A stretch of DNA of 64,000 nucleotides. It comes from Pseudoduganella lutea. GTDB taxonomy: Bacteria > Pseudomonadota > Gammaproteobacteria > Burkholderiales > Burkholderiaceae_D. The notes beneath the pieces are model-generated. The model saw only the letters and a program-made list of their open reading frames with translations, made no database searches and was not told the DNA's origin. The stretch lies in the NCBI RefSeq assembly GCF_004209755.1, contig NZ_CP035913.1, forward strand, positions 4,154,001 through 4,218,000, read 5' to 3'. Position numbers and translations under genes: made by a program. Positions 17,901 through 25,905 of this stretch are shown here, one piece after another; the first letter of the stretch is position 1; every line of letters starts with the position of its first letter.

Positions 17901-19277
17901 ATACGGGCCGCTTTCGTTCTCACCCACGAACACGAGGCGGCAGCGCGGATCCTGCGCCAGCGGCGAAGCGAGGAAGGCATCGAGCAGGCGGTCGTTCAGC
18001 TTGGTCGCGCCCAGCATGCCGAAGGCGCTGACGATGTAGTCGTCGTTGCCGACACCCAGCGCCTGGCGGGCTTCGGCACGGAACGCCGCCGGGTCGGCGG
18101 GCGCGCCGCCGCGCAGCAGCGGCAGCGTGCGCCAGCCATCGGCGCTGCCGGGGCCATACCAGCGCTCGGCCAGCCGCTTCGAGAAATCGCTGTGCACGAT
18201 CACGCCGGCCGCGTTCTTCAGCACCGGCAGGTTGCACGGATAAGCCCAGATCGTGGGGTTGCGCCCGTGCTCCGCGTGGTGGCGCATGCCCGTGTGGCCG
18301 TGCGACGCGTACAGCGCGTTCAGGAACGCTTCCGGCACGTCGCCGTCGCGCTCCATGTTGTCCAGCACGCCGGAAAGATAAAAGTCGTGCAGCACCACGA
18401 TGCCCGGGTGCCGCTCGAGCAGCGCGAACATGTGCTTGTGGTAGTTCGAATTGCCGAAGTGGTAGACGATGCGATCGAACAGGTCGCCGTGCTGCATGAA
18501 CCAGGCTGCATCGCGCACGGGGAAGCGCGCCAGAGAAGCATCGGGCACAGCGCCCGGCGTGAGCACCAGTTCGATGGCGTAATGCGCTTCCAGTTCGGCG
18601 ATCACTTCGGCGCTGTAGTCGGCGATCCCGGATTTTTCCGGGGGCAGCGGCGAGATGTAGGCAAGGCGCGGCTTTTCGCTCATCCTTCCGCTCACCGGCG
18701 CCTGGGTGCGGGGTTTGACCGCATTCTCGAGGGCCGCCCAGATCCGCGTGGCGGCCGCTTCCGGCTGCAGCGGCACGGTGACAACGGTGGCCTTCGGCAG
18801 CAGGGCGCCCAGGCGGCGCTCTTCCGCGGACGACCCCACGAACACGAGCGCGGCCTGTTCCAGCAGGGGGCCGGGTGCGACGGCGACGTTGCCGATACCG
18901 GCCACGTTCAGCGCCGACGGCACTGGATCGGCCAGCGCGCCCGGCTGCGGATGATCGAGCACGCCGGGCATGTAGACGGCATCGGCGTCCAGCGAAGCCA
19001 GGAAGCCGAGCCGCAGCTGGCGCGCCGCGTGGTCGCTCCACGGCGTGCCCGGGGCGGGCGTACCGTAGCTGAGCACCCGTTCGGGCGGCAGCACGCCGTC
19101 GAACGCGTGGCGCAACGCATCGACATGCTCGGCGTGCCGGCCCGCCATGGCGACCAGCACCGTGTGTTTGCCTGCCTGGCCGGCCTGTTGCGCCAGCGCG
19201 CGCGCCTGTGCCAGCACGCCTTCGCGATCGTGGGCGGCGCCGTTCTGGCAGGACTGGAGATCGATGACGAGACGCAT
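14979..19277 (-). CDS. Giant glycosyltransferase with three GT-B (GT4-like) modules
   Basis: A 1432-aa cytoplasmic protein. Residues 1-197 are a poorly conserved N-terminal region. Module I (about 198-620) begins RLAYISPLPPEKSGIADYS. Module II (about 640-1015) and module III (about 1030-1432) are clear duplicates: each begins LLVD(I/V)SA...KTGIQRVVR, contains GT.EPRKG, and ends with SEGEGFGLPLIEAA near 932 and 1337 followed by PVIARDIPVFREVAG, the E-x7-E-type donor site of GT4 enzymes. Such multi-module enzymes build polysaccharide or O-antigen backbones with each module adding a sugar. It is three bases from the FkbM methyltransferase gene upstream and overlaps the HAD-UbiA gene by four bases, inside the ABC-exporter operon. 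Confidence 0.93.
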   Translation of the reverse strand: MRLVIDLQSCQNGAAHDREGVLAQARALAQQAGQAGKHTVLVAMAGRHAEHVDALRHAFDGVLPPERVLSYGTPAPGTPWSDHAARQLRLGFLASLDADAVYMPGVLDHPQPGALADPVPSALNVAGIGNVAVAPGPLLEQAALVFVGSSAEERRLGALLPKATVVTVPLQPEAAATRIWAALENAVKPRTQAPVSGRMSEKPRLAYISPLPPEKSGIADYSAEVIAELEAHYAIELVLTPGAVPDASLARFPVRDAAWFMQHGDLFDRIVYHFGNSNYHKHMFALLERHPGIVVLHDFYLSGVLDNMERDGDVPEAFLNALYASHGHTGMRHHAEHGRNPTIWAYPCNLPVLKNAAGVIVHSDFSKRLAERWYGPGSADGWRTLPLLRGGAPADPAAFRAEARQALGVGNDDYIVSAFGMLGATKLNDRLLDAFLASPLAQDPRCRLVFVGENESGPYGRELARRISELGGKVRITGFVSGTDYARWLAASDTAVQLRAQTRGETSASVLDCLLYGVATVINAHGASADLPGDVLVKLSDEFATEDLAAALARLHADAPARLALGERARAFVASEHGPAQVGRLYVEAIEHFARHARPVHYRRMLGALAAHGTPRPPNDGALVELAGLIAGNAPPAAPRQLLVDISALVQTDHKTGIQRVVRSVLLAMLKDPPPGYRVEPVYSEGGMRSYRYARGFTFRMTGGQAPQLEDAPVELAAGDIFLGLDLASNITTQNEALLLQMRRRGVRMWFVVYDLLPLLLPHAFPYGTGKYYGDYVNTITLAADGIVAISRSVAQELHDLLASRPNRRATPLKLGYFHLGADIDASAPSAGLPPDAEQVLAAVAAAPTLLMVGTLEPRKGQAQALAAFDLLWERGVEANLVIVGKNGWLMDALAKRLETHPQRGTRLFWLPGVSDEMLTRLYANCAALLAASEGEGFGLPLIEAAQKCLPVIARDIPVFREVAGEHAFYFDGKEPAQLASAIKAWLALRRAGSVPASSRMPWLTWQQSAQQLVDAVVHGRTHASVEGGDIAPQLLVDVSAVARDDLKTGIQRVVRAQLFELLRLPTTRFQVHPVYLTDEGDRWHYRYARRYEHALLGTDDHGVVDDEVRVGQGDVFYAPDFFPGAVTEAARTGLYTRWRAAGVSVNFLIHDLLPVLRPEYFPPRTDAVFESWMKAVAANGDRLICISGAVADETRDWLQQHMSDQPLPELAVVHHGADIDASRPSTGLPDDAPAVLADIAGAPSFLMVGTIEPRKGHMQALDAFEQLWADGVDVRLVIVGGEGWKGLPDSQRRTIPAIMARLAAHPELGKRLHWLRGITDEYLEAVYRASACLLVPSEGEGFGLPLIEAARHDLPVIARDIPVFREVAGDHAHYFDGTSGGALAASLREWLALHTSGSEIASAGMAWQTWASNARQLADLLFGPHSTETPA
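15172..15209 (-). repeat. Copy A of an internal coding repeat (partner at 16387-16424)
   Basis: This 38-base stretch is identical to 16387-16424, exactly 1215 bases (405 codons) away, and flanking sequence remains highly similar. It marks duplication of the glycosyltransferase modules II and III at the nucleotide level, implying fairly recent duplication or gene conversion. Confidence 0.85.
16387..16424 (-). repeat. Copy B of the internal coding repeat
   Basis: This is the partner of 15172-15209 and encodes the same VIARDIPVFREVA segment in module II of the multi-domain glycosyltransferase. Confidence 0.85.
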
Positions 19278-19280
19278 GGT

Positions 19281-20624
19281 TCAGGACTTTGCTTGATCTT
19301 GTTTCTGGTAAGTGCGCTGCAGGTCGGCCAGCACGGTGCGGGCCGATTGCGGCAGGTCGCGCAGCTGGTGCGGCACCGCCGCCGTCGCGGCCGGCGTATC
19401 GGCGGTGGCGCTCTTGGCGGCCGTGAGGAAGCGTGCCACGCAGGCCTGCAGCCATGGCGACCGGTCGATGACGGGCAGCAGCGTGCGGCGCAGCGACTCC
19501 TGGGCCGTCAGCCAGCGCAGGGTGCGGCGCGCGGCGCCCTTGGCCTTGCGGCGCGCCATGTTCGGCAGGCTGTCCGGCCCGCGGCGGGCGATGTAGCGCA
19601 GCGGCGCGGTGATGCGCCACGACGTGCTCGCATACACGGCCAGCAGGCGCTGTTCGAGGTTGCGGCCCCATTCGTCGGTGCGCAGCAGGTCCGCATGCAG
19701 GGCTTTTTCGCGGTCTTGCGCGGCGCGTATTTCAGCGCTCAGTTCCTCGGCCTTCTCGTGGCCGGCGGCAATCGCCTGCGCGGCTTCGCGCAACGCGGCA
19801 TCGATCCGTTCGAGCTCGCGCGCGGCGTGGTCCAGTTGCTGCCCCCGCTCTTCGAGCAATGCCGATTGCTGTTCCACCCGCTGCCAGTGACTGCCCACCT
19901 GGGCTGCCAGCGTGCTGTTCTCCTCCTGCGCTGCAACTAGGTGATGCGACACGAATTCGTCGAACACGTTGGCCTGCACCGTCAGCGCGGCCATCAGTCC
20001 GGCGTGTTCCTCGGCCACGTAGTAGCGGTTCAGGCCATCGAAATACGCGAAGCGGTAGCGGTGCGGCGTCACCAGGTGTTCCCACGTATCGTGGTTCGTT
20101 TCGCGGCTGCCCGGCAGCGTGGCTTCCACGACGACGATCCATGGCCGGAAACGTTCGAAGTCCATGCCCTTCAGCACCTCGGCCTCGAAGCCTTCGACGT
20201 CGATCTTCAGGAAGTGGATGTCGCGCGGCGCATGCTGTTCGCAGATGGCCGCCAGCGTGTGCACCGGCACGTGCGTTTCCGTGACTTCATAGCCCTGCGC
20301 GCGGTGCATGGCGGCTACGCCGGCATCGGTCGTGGCCCAGCCGTTCATGCTGGGCACTTCGAACAGGATGAGTTCACCCGGCGCGGCACCGGCTGCGCAC
20401 GTCAGGTTGATGTCGCGCGGGCGCTGTTGTTCGAACGGCTGGCGGTAGGACGGCATCGGTTCGATGTTGATGCCGTGCCAGCCGGCGTCGTAGAACGCCT
20501 TCGTTACCGAGTGCAGCACCGGGTCGTTGGCGCCCACGTCGATGTAGCAGCCGTTCTGCACGTGGCCGAGGGCGCGCCACAACAGCACGTCCTCGAAGTT
20601 CTGCGAGTAGGAAATAAAGCTCAT
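19281..20624 (-). CDS. FkbM family methyltransferase with coiled-coil C-terminus
   Basis: A 447-aa protein starting at MSFISYSQNFEDVLLWRAL; the ATG at 20624 overlaps the upstream stop by four bases, which rules out the longer open frame. Residues 1-220 form an FkbM SAM-dependent methyltransferase: the YIDVGANDP glycine-rich motif, INIEP, and HFLKIDVEGFEAEVLKG. Residues about 255-350 are a predicted coiled coil rich in Glu/Gln/Ala. Then comes a basic region with SWRITAPLRYIARR, a motif often seen in polysaccharide-assembly proteins, perhaps for membrane association. The likely job is O-methylation of the growing glycan, possibly chain-end capping, coupled to the ABC exporter. Confidence 0.9.
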   Translation of the reverse strand: MSFISYSQNFEDVLLWRALGHVQNGCYIDVGANDPVLHSVTKAFYDAGWHGINIEPMPSYRQPFEQQRPRDINLTCAAGAAPGELILFEVPSMNGWATTDAGVAAMHRAQGYEVTETHVPVHTLAAICEQHAPRDIHFLKIDVEGFEAEVLKGMDFERFRPWIVVVEATLPGSRETNHDTWEHLVTPHRYRFAYFDGLNRYYVAEEHAGLMAALTVQANVFDEFVSHHLVAAQEENSTLAAQVGSHWQRVEQQSALLEERGQQLDHAARELERIDAALREAAQAIAAGHEKAEELSAEIRAAQDREKALHADLLRTDEWGRNLEQRLLAVYASTSWRITAPLRYIARRGPDSLPNMARRKAKGAARRTLRWLTAQESLRRTLLPVIDRSPWLQACVARFLTAAKSATADTPAATAAVPHQLRDLPQSARTVLADLQRTYQKQDQAKS

Positions 20625-21667
20625 GCGCGCTCCTGCGCGAACGCGGCCGCCAGCGCGGTTCCGCCAATGGCATCGAAGCGCCGGGCCAGCGATTCGGCCA
20701 GCGACGGCTTGTCGTACACCAGCAGCAGGGTCAGGCACTGGGCCAGCAGGGCATCGGGATCAAGCGCATCGGGGGCGCGCAGGAACAGTGCGTCGCCCCA
20801 GCCCAGGCGGTCGCGCGACCGGTTGCCCGACGGGCAATGGCTGGCGTAGTGGCACTGCGAGCTGAAGTCGATGAAGTGGAACCCGGCTGCGCGCAGCAAT
20901 TGTTCGACTTCGGAGAACAGGCCCTGGTTCTCGTAGATCGGCGCGAACGAAACTTCGCAGTGGATCACATTGGTTCGGCCCAATACGTCCTGTGCGTGGC
21001 GCAGCACGGGCAGCTCGAAGCCCTGGATGTCCAGTTTCAGGAAGTCGACCGGGCCGGTGCCGGCCAGCACGTCGTCCAGCCGGCTGGTCGCCACGTCCAG
21101 GCGCTGCACCGTGGCGAGATGGCTGAGGTCGACGAGCTCCCTGTTGAGCGCGTCGTTCAGCGGCAGCAGCGATGAAGTGGCGTCTTCGTTATTGATGTGG
21201 AAGGTGTGCCGGCCGCCATCGCCGATAAAGGTGGGATACAGCGTGACGCGGCTGTCGGGATTGGCGCGGCGGCTGGCTTCGATCTTGTCTTCCTGCGGCT
21301 CGAAGCCGATGATCCGGTAGGGCAGGCCCGCGCCGGTCAGGGGGGCATAGACATGGCTTTCGCCTTCCAGTTCCTGCGCACCGATATCGACGATGGTCAG
21401 TTCGCGGCGCAGCAGCGGCGCGGCGGTGGCCAGCACGCGCTGCCTTGTCGCGTCGCTGTCGTGGGCCACGGTGCGCGCCTGCGCATATTCTTCCGACGCG
21501 GTGATGGCGGCCAGTACGTCCGCCACGGGCGTGCCGTCCATCAGGCGGCCGGTCCAGTAGGCGAGGCCCGAAGGATCGGCGGCGCGGCCCAGCAGGGCAC
21601 GGTACAGGCCGGAAATCAGGGCGGCGGCTTCCCGCCGGTCGAGCGACGTTGCACGAAGTTCTGACAT
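20621..21667 (-). CDS. DUF4214-FkbM methyltransferase fusion
   Basis: A 348-aa protein from the ATG at 21667 with a GGAA ribosome-binding element upstream; the frame is open to 21736 but that would run into the preceding gene. Residues about 10-70 resemble DUF4214 (LYRALLGRAADPSGLAYWTGRL, then ITASEEYAQ), a domain usually found in secreted RTX or S-layer-like proteins. Residues about 90-300 are an FkbM methyltransferase with LTIVDIGAQELEGES, IIGFEPQ and VDFLKLDIQGFELPVL. It follows the ABC ATPase by 17 bases and overlaps the next FkbM gene by ATGA. A role in methylating the exported glycan is inferred. What the DUF4214 part does in a cytoplasmic enzyme is unclear. Confidence 0.88.
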   Translation of the reverse strand: MSELRATSLDRREAAALISGLYRALLGRAADPSGLAYWTGRLMDGTPVADVLAAITASEEYAQARTVAHDSDATRQRVLATAAPLLRRELTIVDIGAQELEGESHVYAPLTGAGLPYRIIGFEPQEDKIEASRRANPDSRVTLYPTFIGDGGRHTFHINNEDATSSLLPLNDALNRELVDLSHLATVQRLDVATSRLDDVLAGTGPVDFLKLDIQGFELPVLRHAQDVLGRTNVIHCEVSFAPIYENQGLFSEVEQLLRAAGFHFIDFSSQCHYASHCPSGNRSRDRLGWGDALFLRAPDALDPDALLAQCLTLLLVYDKPSLAESLARRFDAIGGTALAAAFAQERA

Positions 21668-21684
21668 AACTATTCCAATGTGGT

Positions 21685-22962
21685 TCAGCGCGTGCTGAAC
21701 TGCAGTTGCGGTTGCAGGTTGACCAGGCCGCTCCATGTGATGGCTTCGGGATTGGGCGCGACGACGAAGCTGTGTACCTCGTGCAGGTAGTTGAGAACGC
21801 GTTCGAACGAACCTTCGCCGTGTCCGCCTTCACCCAGGCCGACGGTGATCGTGTACTCGTCGGGGAACAAGGAGAGCGGCAGGGCGAAGCTGGCCGTCAG
21901 CACGCTGCCGGGAAGGCCGGGGCCGGCGGCATGGCGCATGCAGTAACTGTTCGTCTCGAACAGTACGGCGCCGAACCGGTTGCGGATCTTGAAACCCACG
22001 TGAGGATCGCGCAGGTGCTCATGCAGCAGGTATTCGATCTGCAATGTCACGGCCTGGTCGGCGATCAGCGTGGTACGTTCCGCGCCGTGCGCGTCGAGCA
22101 GCCGCACCAGCACGCAATCGGCGGCCGGCGTCGTGATGCTGCCTGTCTTGCCCGTCAACGCCACCAGGTGTTCCTTCGGCGGCACCGGGGCCGTGGCGGC
22201 GCGGATCTGCAACTGGTCGGCGGCCTGGTCGAGCCGGCTCAGCAGATCAGCCTGATACAGGTCGAGCGCATCGGCCGGCACGCCGTCGAATGCCACCTGG
22301 CCGCCGCGCAGGAAGATGCAACGGTTGCAGATATTGAGCACCGTGCCGGCACTGTGCGACACGAACAGCAGCGTGGTTCCCGCCTTGGTGAAGCTTTCGA
22401 TGCGGGCAAAACACTTTTGCTGGAAGAAGACATCGCCCACCGCCAGCGCTTCATCGACGATCAGGATGTCGGGCCGCACGCAGGTGGCCACGGCGAACGC
22501 GAGCCGCATCTGCATGCCGCTGGAATATACGCGCACCGGCTGTTCGATGTAATCGCCGATTTCCGCGAACTCGAGGATCTGCGGCATCAGCCCGGCGATC
22601 TCTTCAACCGTCAGCCCCAGCAGCTGGCCGGACATCGTCACGTTCTGGCGCCCCGTGAAATCGGGATGGAAACCCATGCCCAGTTCCAGCAGCGCCGCCA
22701 CGCGGCCCTGCGTGGTGACCGTGCCGATGGTGGGCTGCGTGGTACCCGTGATCAGTTTCAACAGCGTGCTCTTGCCGGCGCCGTTCACGCCGATCAGGCC
22801 CACGGCCTCGCCTGCCTCGATGTGGAAGTCGATATCGCGCAGCACCCATTTCAGCGTGTGCCGGGTGCCGAGCATGGGCAGCGCCCATTCGACCAGGCGC
22901 GACCAGCGTTTGCCATACTGTTTGTAGGCCTTGCCGAGGCCGCGGACCGAGATACTACCCAT
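21685..22962 (-). CDS. Wzt-type ABC exporter ATPase with C-terminal glycan-binding domain
   Basis: A 425-aa ATP-binding subunit of a polysaccharide/O-antigen ABC exporter. The nucleotide-binding domain (about 1-245) has Walker A GVNGAGKST, a diverged signature YSSGMQMRL and Walker B ILIVDEALAVGD, the form typical of KpsT/Wzt proteins. The last 150 residues (about 275-425) match a Wzt C-terminal beta-sandwich, which in homologues recognises the modified non-reducing end of the glycan before export. The two methyltransferase genes directly downstream could make that terminal modification. It lies 12 bases after the permease gene. Confidence 0.93.
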   Translation of the reverse strand: MGSISVRGLGKAYKQYGKRWSRLVEWALPMLGTRHTLKWVLRDIDFHIEAGEAVGLIGVNGAGKSTLLKLITGTTQPTIGTVTTQGRVAALLELGMGFHPDFTGRQNVTMSGQLLGLTVEEIAGLMPQILEFAEIGDYIEQPVRVYSSGMQMRLAFAVATCVRPDILIVDEALAVGDVFFQQKCFARIESFTKAGTTLLFVSHSAGTVLNICNRCIFLRGGQVAFDGVPADALDLYQADLLSRLDQAADQLQIRAATAPVPPKEHLVALTGKTGSITTPAADCVLVRLLDAHGAERTTLIADQAVTLQIEYLLHEHLRDPHVGFKIRNRFGAVLFETNSYCMRHAAGPGLPGSVLTASFALPLSLFPDEYTITVGLGEGGHGEGSFERVLNYLHEVHSFVVAPNPEAITWSGLVNLQPQLQFSTR

Positions 22963-22974
22963 GATTGCCGCCCA

Positions 22975-23862
22975 TTACAGTTCATCCACCATTTCGCTGG
23001 ACCGTTTGCGGAACAGCTTCAGGCCCAGGATGCACAGCAGCAGCGCCACGAACAGGGGCCAGGCCAGCGTTTCCCAACGGGGCCACAGGCCTTCGACGAA
23101 GATGCGCTGGTAGCTCTGGATGACCGGCACCATGGGGTTCCACGCCATCCAGGGCCGCATGGGCTCGGGAATGATCGAGAACGGGTAGACCACGGGCGTG
23201 AGCCAGAACCAGAACTGGATCGCCACATTGAAGAACTGTCCCACGTCGCGGAAGAACACGTTCAGGATGCCCAGCACCAGCGCGAGCCCGATCGCCAGCA
23301 GCACCTGCAGCAGCAGCACCGGCACCATCGCCACGACCGGCACGCCGGCGAATTGGCCCGTGACCAGCAGGAAGGCGATGAACAGCGCGAACACGACTGC
23401 GAAGTTGACCAGTGCGTTCGCCACCACGATGATGGGCAGGCAGATGCGGGGGAAACTGAGCTTTTTCAGCAGGTTGCCGTTCTCGATGAACATCACCTGC
23501 CCGCGCGACGTGATCTCGGCGAACAGCCCCCACGTGAGCACGCCGGCGCACAGGTAGATGCTGTAGGCGTAGGGCGAGGCGATACCGGGCAGGCGGCTGT
23601 GCATGACCTGCGAGAAGATCAACGTATAGACGAGTATCATCGCCAGCGGGCTCAACACTGCCCACGTCGCCCCCAGCATGGTATTGCGGTACTTCGACTG
23701 GAATTCGCGTTTCACACTGCCGGCAATGAAGCCGCGATAGGTCCAGATTCCGCGTAGCAAAGCACGCGAAATCAAGCGGGACCCCTGGCGTGGAAGGTAG
23801 GTGAAGACATCGGAAACGTTGAGCTCGCGTGTGGCGCAAGGAGGAATTTCGGGAGGGCGCAT
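22975..23862 (-). CDS. Wzm-type ABC-2 polysaccharide export permease
   Basis: A 295-aa integral membrane subunit with six predicted helices after an amphipathic N-terminus. It contains SVKREFQSKYRNTMLGATWAV... and a late FFRDVGQF...WFWLTPVVYP segment, hallmarks of the ABC-2/TagG-KpsM-Wzm permeases. With the adjacent Wzt-type ATPase it should translocate a lipid-linked glycan across the inner membrane. It is the first gene of a nine-gene minus-strand operon, so its promoter is expected in the 73-base gap up to 23935. There GTAACAG (23889-23895) and CTGTTAC (23918-23924) form an inverted repeat of unknown role. Confidence 0.93.
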   Translation of the reverse strand: MRPPEIPPCATRELNVSDVFTYLPRQGSRLISRALLRGIWTYRGFIAGSVKREFQSKYRNTMLGATWAVLSPLAMILVYTLIFSQVMHSRLPGIASPYAYSIYLCAGVLTWGLFAEITSRGQVMFIENGNLLKKLSFPRICLPIIVVANALVNFAVVFALFIAFLLVTGQFAGVPVVAMVPVLLLQVLLAIGLALVLGILNVFFRDVGQFFNVAIQFWFWLTPVVYPFSIIPEPMRPWMAWNPMVPVIQSYQRIFVEGLWPRWETLAWPLFVALLLCILGLKLFRKRSSEMVDEL

Positions 23863-23935
23863 TATAGCGCACTCGGCTTGCCATAGATGTAACAGGTTGA
23901 TACAGAGTAATTGCTTTCTGTTACCTGTCTGGGCC

Positions 23936-24673
23936 TTATTCCCGATGTACCAGGCCGTGCAGCTTTTCCGGTTCGACGATCATCAGCCGCTGGTTATCCT
24001 TACGAACGATGCCCTGCTGCACCAGGGTCAGCAGCGCACGCGTCACGGTTTCGCGGCTGGTGTTGATCATGTTGGCGATATCCTGGTGCGTCGGCAGGTT
24101 TTCGACCACGTAACCGTCCGCGGTGCTGGTCTTCATCAACAGCAGGTACGCGTAGATCCGTCGCGTCGTGTTGTTGATGCTGAGCAGCGCACGAAATTCC
24201 GAATCCCGCTGGATTTTCTGCGCCAGGTGGCGCAATACCTGCCTGGCGACCGAGGGAACGTGCGAAAACAGGTGCAGGGCAGCCTGCGCCGGCAGGAAGG
24301 CCACGATGACGGTTGAAATCGCCACGACGGAAGCCGACCGTGTCGAATTGTTGATCAGCGCGATTTCACCGAAGAAGTCGCCGGGTGCCAGCAGGCGCAG
24401 GCCCACCGCGCGGCCTTCCTCGGTGATGTCCATGACCTGCAACTGGCCGGCAAGGAGGAACAGCAGCCCATCGCCGCTGCCGCCCTTGTGCAGCACGATC
24501 TCACGTTTGCTGTATTGCCGGATGCGGATTTCGGCTGCCACCTGGGCCAGCTGTTCCGGTGTCAACTCGGCCAGCAACGGGATCTTGCGCAAGTGGACCT
24601 GCAGATGCAGCGGGTCCGTCGCGCCCGCCGGCTTCAGGTCGTTACTGACTTTCATTGTACTTTCATTGCCCAT
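23936..24673 (-). CDS. Crp/Fnr family transcription regulator
   Basis: About 245 aa. A cyclic-nucleotide-binding domain (about 25-145) contains the phosphate-binding-cassette pattern FGEIALINNSTRSAS, keeping the Glu and Arg-Ser that hold cAMP in CRP. The C-terminal winged helix has TSRETVTRAL, preserving Arg-Glu-x3-Arg of the CRP recognition helix that reads TGTGA. Two perfect TGTGA-N6-TCACA sites lie at 29749 and 31975, and a class III cyclase is two genes upstream. Start is uncertain: ATG at 24673 is two bases after the upstream stop; ATGs at 24655 and 24691 are also in frame. Ligand and targets are inferred. Other Crp-family members bind c-di-GMP or sense oxygen, but no Fe-S or haem ligands are apparent here. 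Confidence 0.92.
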   Translation of the reverse strand: MGNESTMKVSNDLKPAGATDPLHLQVHLRKIPLLAELTPEQLAQVAAEIRIRQYSKREIVLHKGGSGDGLLFLLAGQLQVMDITEEGRAVGLRLLAPGDFFGEIALINNSTRSASVVAISTVIVAFLPAQAALHLFSHVPSVARQVLRHLAQKIQRDSEFRALLSINNTTRRIYAYLLLMKTSTADGYVVENLPTHQDIANMINTSRETVTRALLTLVQQGIVRKDNQRLMIVEPEKLHGLVHRE

Positions 24674-24675
24674 TG

Positions 24676-25905
24676 CTATTGACTCTGCCATTGCCAGCTA
24701 AGCTGTACCTGCCTGTCATTGTACTGAAACAACGGGATATTCTCGCTATTGCGGATGAACCTTCCCTCGAGCACCAGCGAGTGGTTGCGCCCGACGGCAT
24801 AGCTAAGCATGGTGCGCAGCGCGCTGGTGCGCTGCTTGCGGACAATATCGATCAGCCCGGGCGAATATTCGGTATCGTTATTCCAGGTCTGGCGGCTGGC
24901 GCCGAGTTCGCCTGTCAGGTCGCGCGTGAGCTGGTGGCGCACGAGCAGGTTGGAATACCAGCCCGACCGGTCGCCGCCGGGGCGGTCGGCATCCGCACGA
25001 TCCAGCGCATAGCCGATGCCGGCCGAGGCGTAGGAGCTGTCATTCCGGTAGAACAGCTGGCTGCGCAACTCCACCGTCTTGGCATCGAAATTCTGCAGGG
25101 TCAGGTATTTCTGGATGTTGACGTTGGCCGATACCTGCGTTTTCAATCCATAGGGCAAGGTCCACGGCAGCGCCGTGCGCAACTGGAACTGCGTCTGGCG
25201 CTGGTAAAGGTGGCCGCCCAGCGTCACGAGCCCGAGCAACGCGCTGCCGCGCACGGTCTGGCGACCCCATTGCCACGCCTGCTCCAGGCCGCCGAACAGG
25301 GAGGCCGTGTCGTAGTCGCGCAGGCGATCGTAGCGGCGGCCCTGGATTTGCGCAAAGCCCATGATGCCATTGCCTGTCAGCTCGCGCGCCACGTCGAGCG
25401 TCACCGCGTTGAACTGGTCGTGCGTGGGCCGGAACTCGTCCAGGACGGGGAGTTCCACGGGCAGCCCCAGGTCGGTACCGTTGGCCTTCGTGCCCTGGTT
25501 GACGTTCTGCGCCATGCCGCGTCCCACGCTGAACGATGCCTGGCCCAGCGGTTGCCATTGGCGGCAACCGGTCAGCCGCGATTCGGCGATCAGGTCGGTA
25601 ATGCCGGGCGGGGGATCGAAATTCTGTTCGATATGCACGAACAGCCGTTCCGCCTCGTCGCGCTGGCCCAGCGCACAGCGGATCAGCGCCAGGTCGAGCC
25701 AGGCGCCCGCATGCTTGGCCTCCTTGCGGATCACGCGTTCCAGCAATTCGATGGCGTCGGCCTTGCGCCCGTCCGCGATCGACTGCAATGCCTTGCGATA
25801 GTCCTCCTGGGTATCTTCGGCCACTGGCTGGGCCATGGCCGGGCGGCACAGGGCCGCCAGCAAGACCCAGCACAGCAGGCGCAGGGAAAAGCGGGCCAGC
25901 ATCAT
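24676..25905 (-). CDS. TPR protein with predicted outer-membrane beta-barrel
   Basis: A 409-aa exported protein starting at MMLARFSLRL; the ATG at 25905 overlaps the cyclase stop as ATGA. A signal peptide (cleavage after PAMA, about residue 21) precedes two TPR-like helical repeats (about 25-100; DYRKALQSIADGRKADAIELL, AWLDLALIRCALGQRDEA). The remaining 290 residues alternate polar and aromatic/hydrophobic positions and look like membrane beta-strands. The TPR-plus-barrel plan recalls surface lipoprotein assembly modifiers (DUF560), but this is only architectural resemblance. It lies in a three-gene unit with a CHASE2 cyclase and a Crp-family regulator, suggesting a sensing or export role at the outer membrane. 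Confidence 0.78.
   Translation of the reverse strand: MMLARFSLRLLCWVLLAALCRPAMAQPVAEDTQEDYRKALQSIADGRKADAIELLERVIRKEAKHAGAWLDLALIRCALGQRDEAERLFVHIEQNFDPPPGITDLIAESRLTGCRQWQPLGQASFSVGRGMAQNVNQGTKANGTDLGLPVELPVLDEFRPTHDQFNAVTLDVARELTGNGIMGFAQIQGRRYDRLRDYDTASLFGGLEQAWQWGRQTVRGSALLGLVTLGGHLYQRQTQFQLRTALPWTLPYGLKTQVSANVNIQKYLTLQNFDAKTVELRSQLFYRNDSSYASAGIGYALDRADADRPGGDRSGWYSNLLVRHQLTRDLTGELGASRQTWNNDTEYSPGLIDIVRKQRTSALRTMLSYAVGRNHSLVLEGRFIRNSENIPLFQYNDRQVQLSWQWQSQ

Noticed and set aside
15825..19940. A 1371-codon open frame on the plus strand opposite the multi-domain glycosyltransferase.
   Set aside because: It is Arg/His/Gln/Ala-rich antisense sequence typical of high-GC genes; the minus-strand product has clear GT4 motifs and tight operon spacing.
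23889..23924. Inverted repeat GTAACAG...CTGTTAC as a terminator or operator of the glycan operon.
   Set aside because: The 22-base loop is too long for a good terminator, there is no T tract, and seven-base arms this far apart can arise by chance; noted only in the permease entry.
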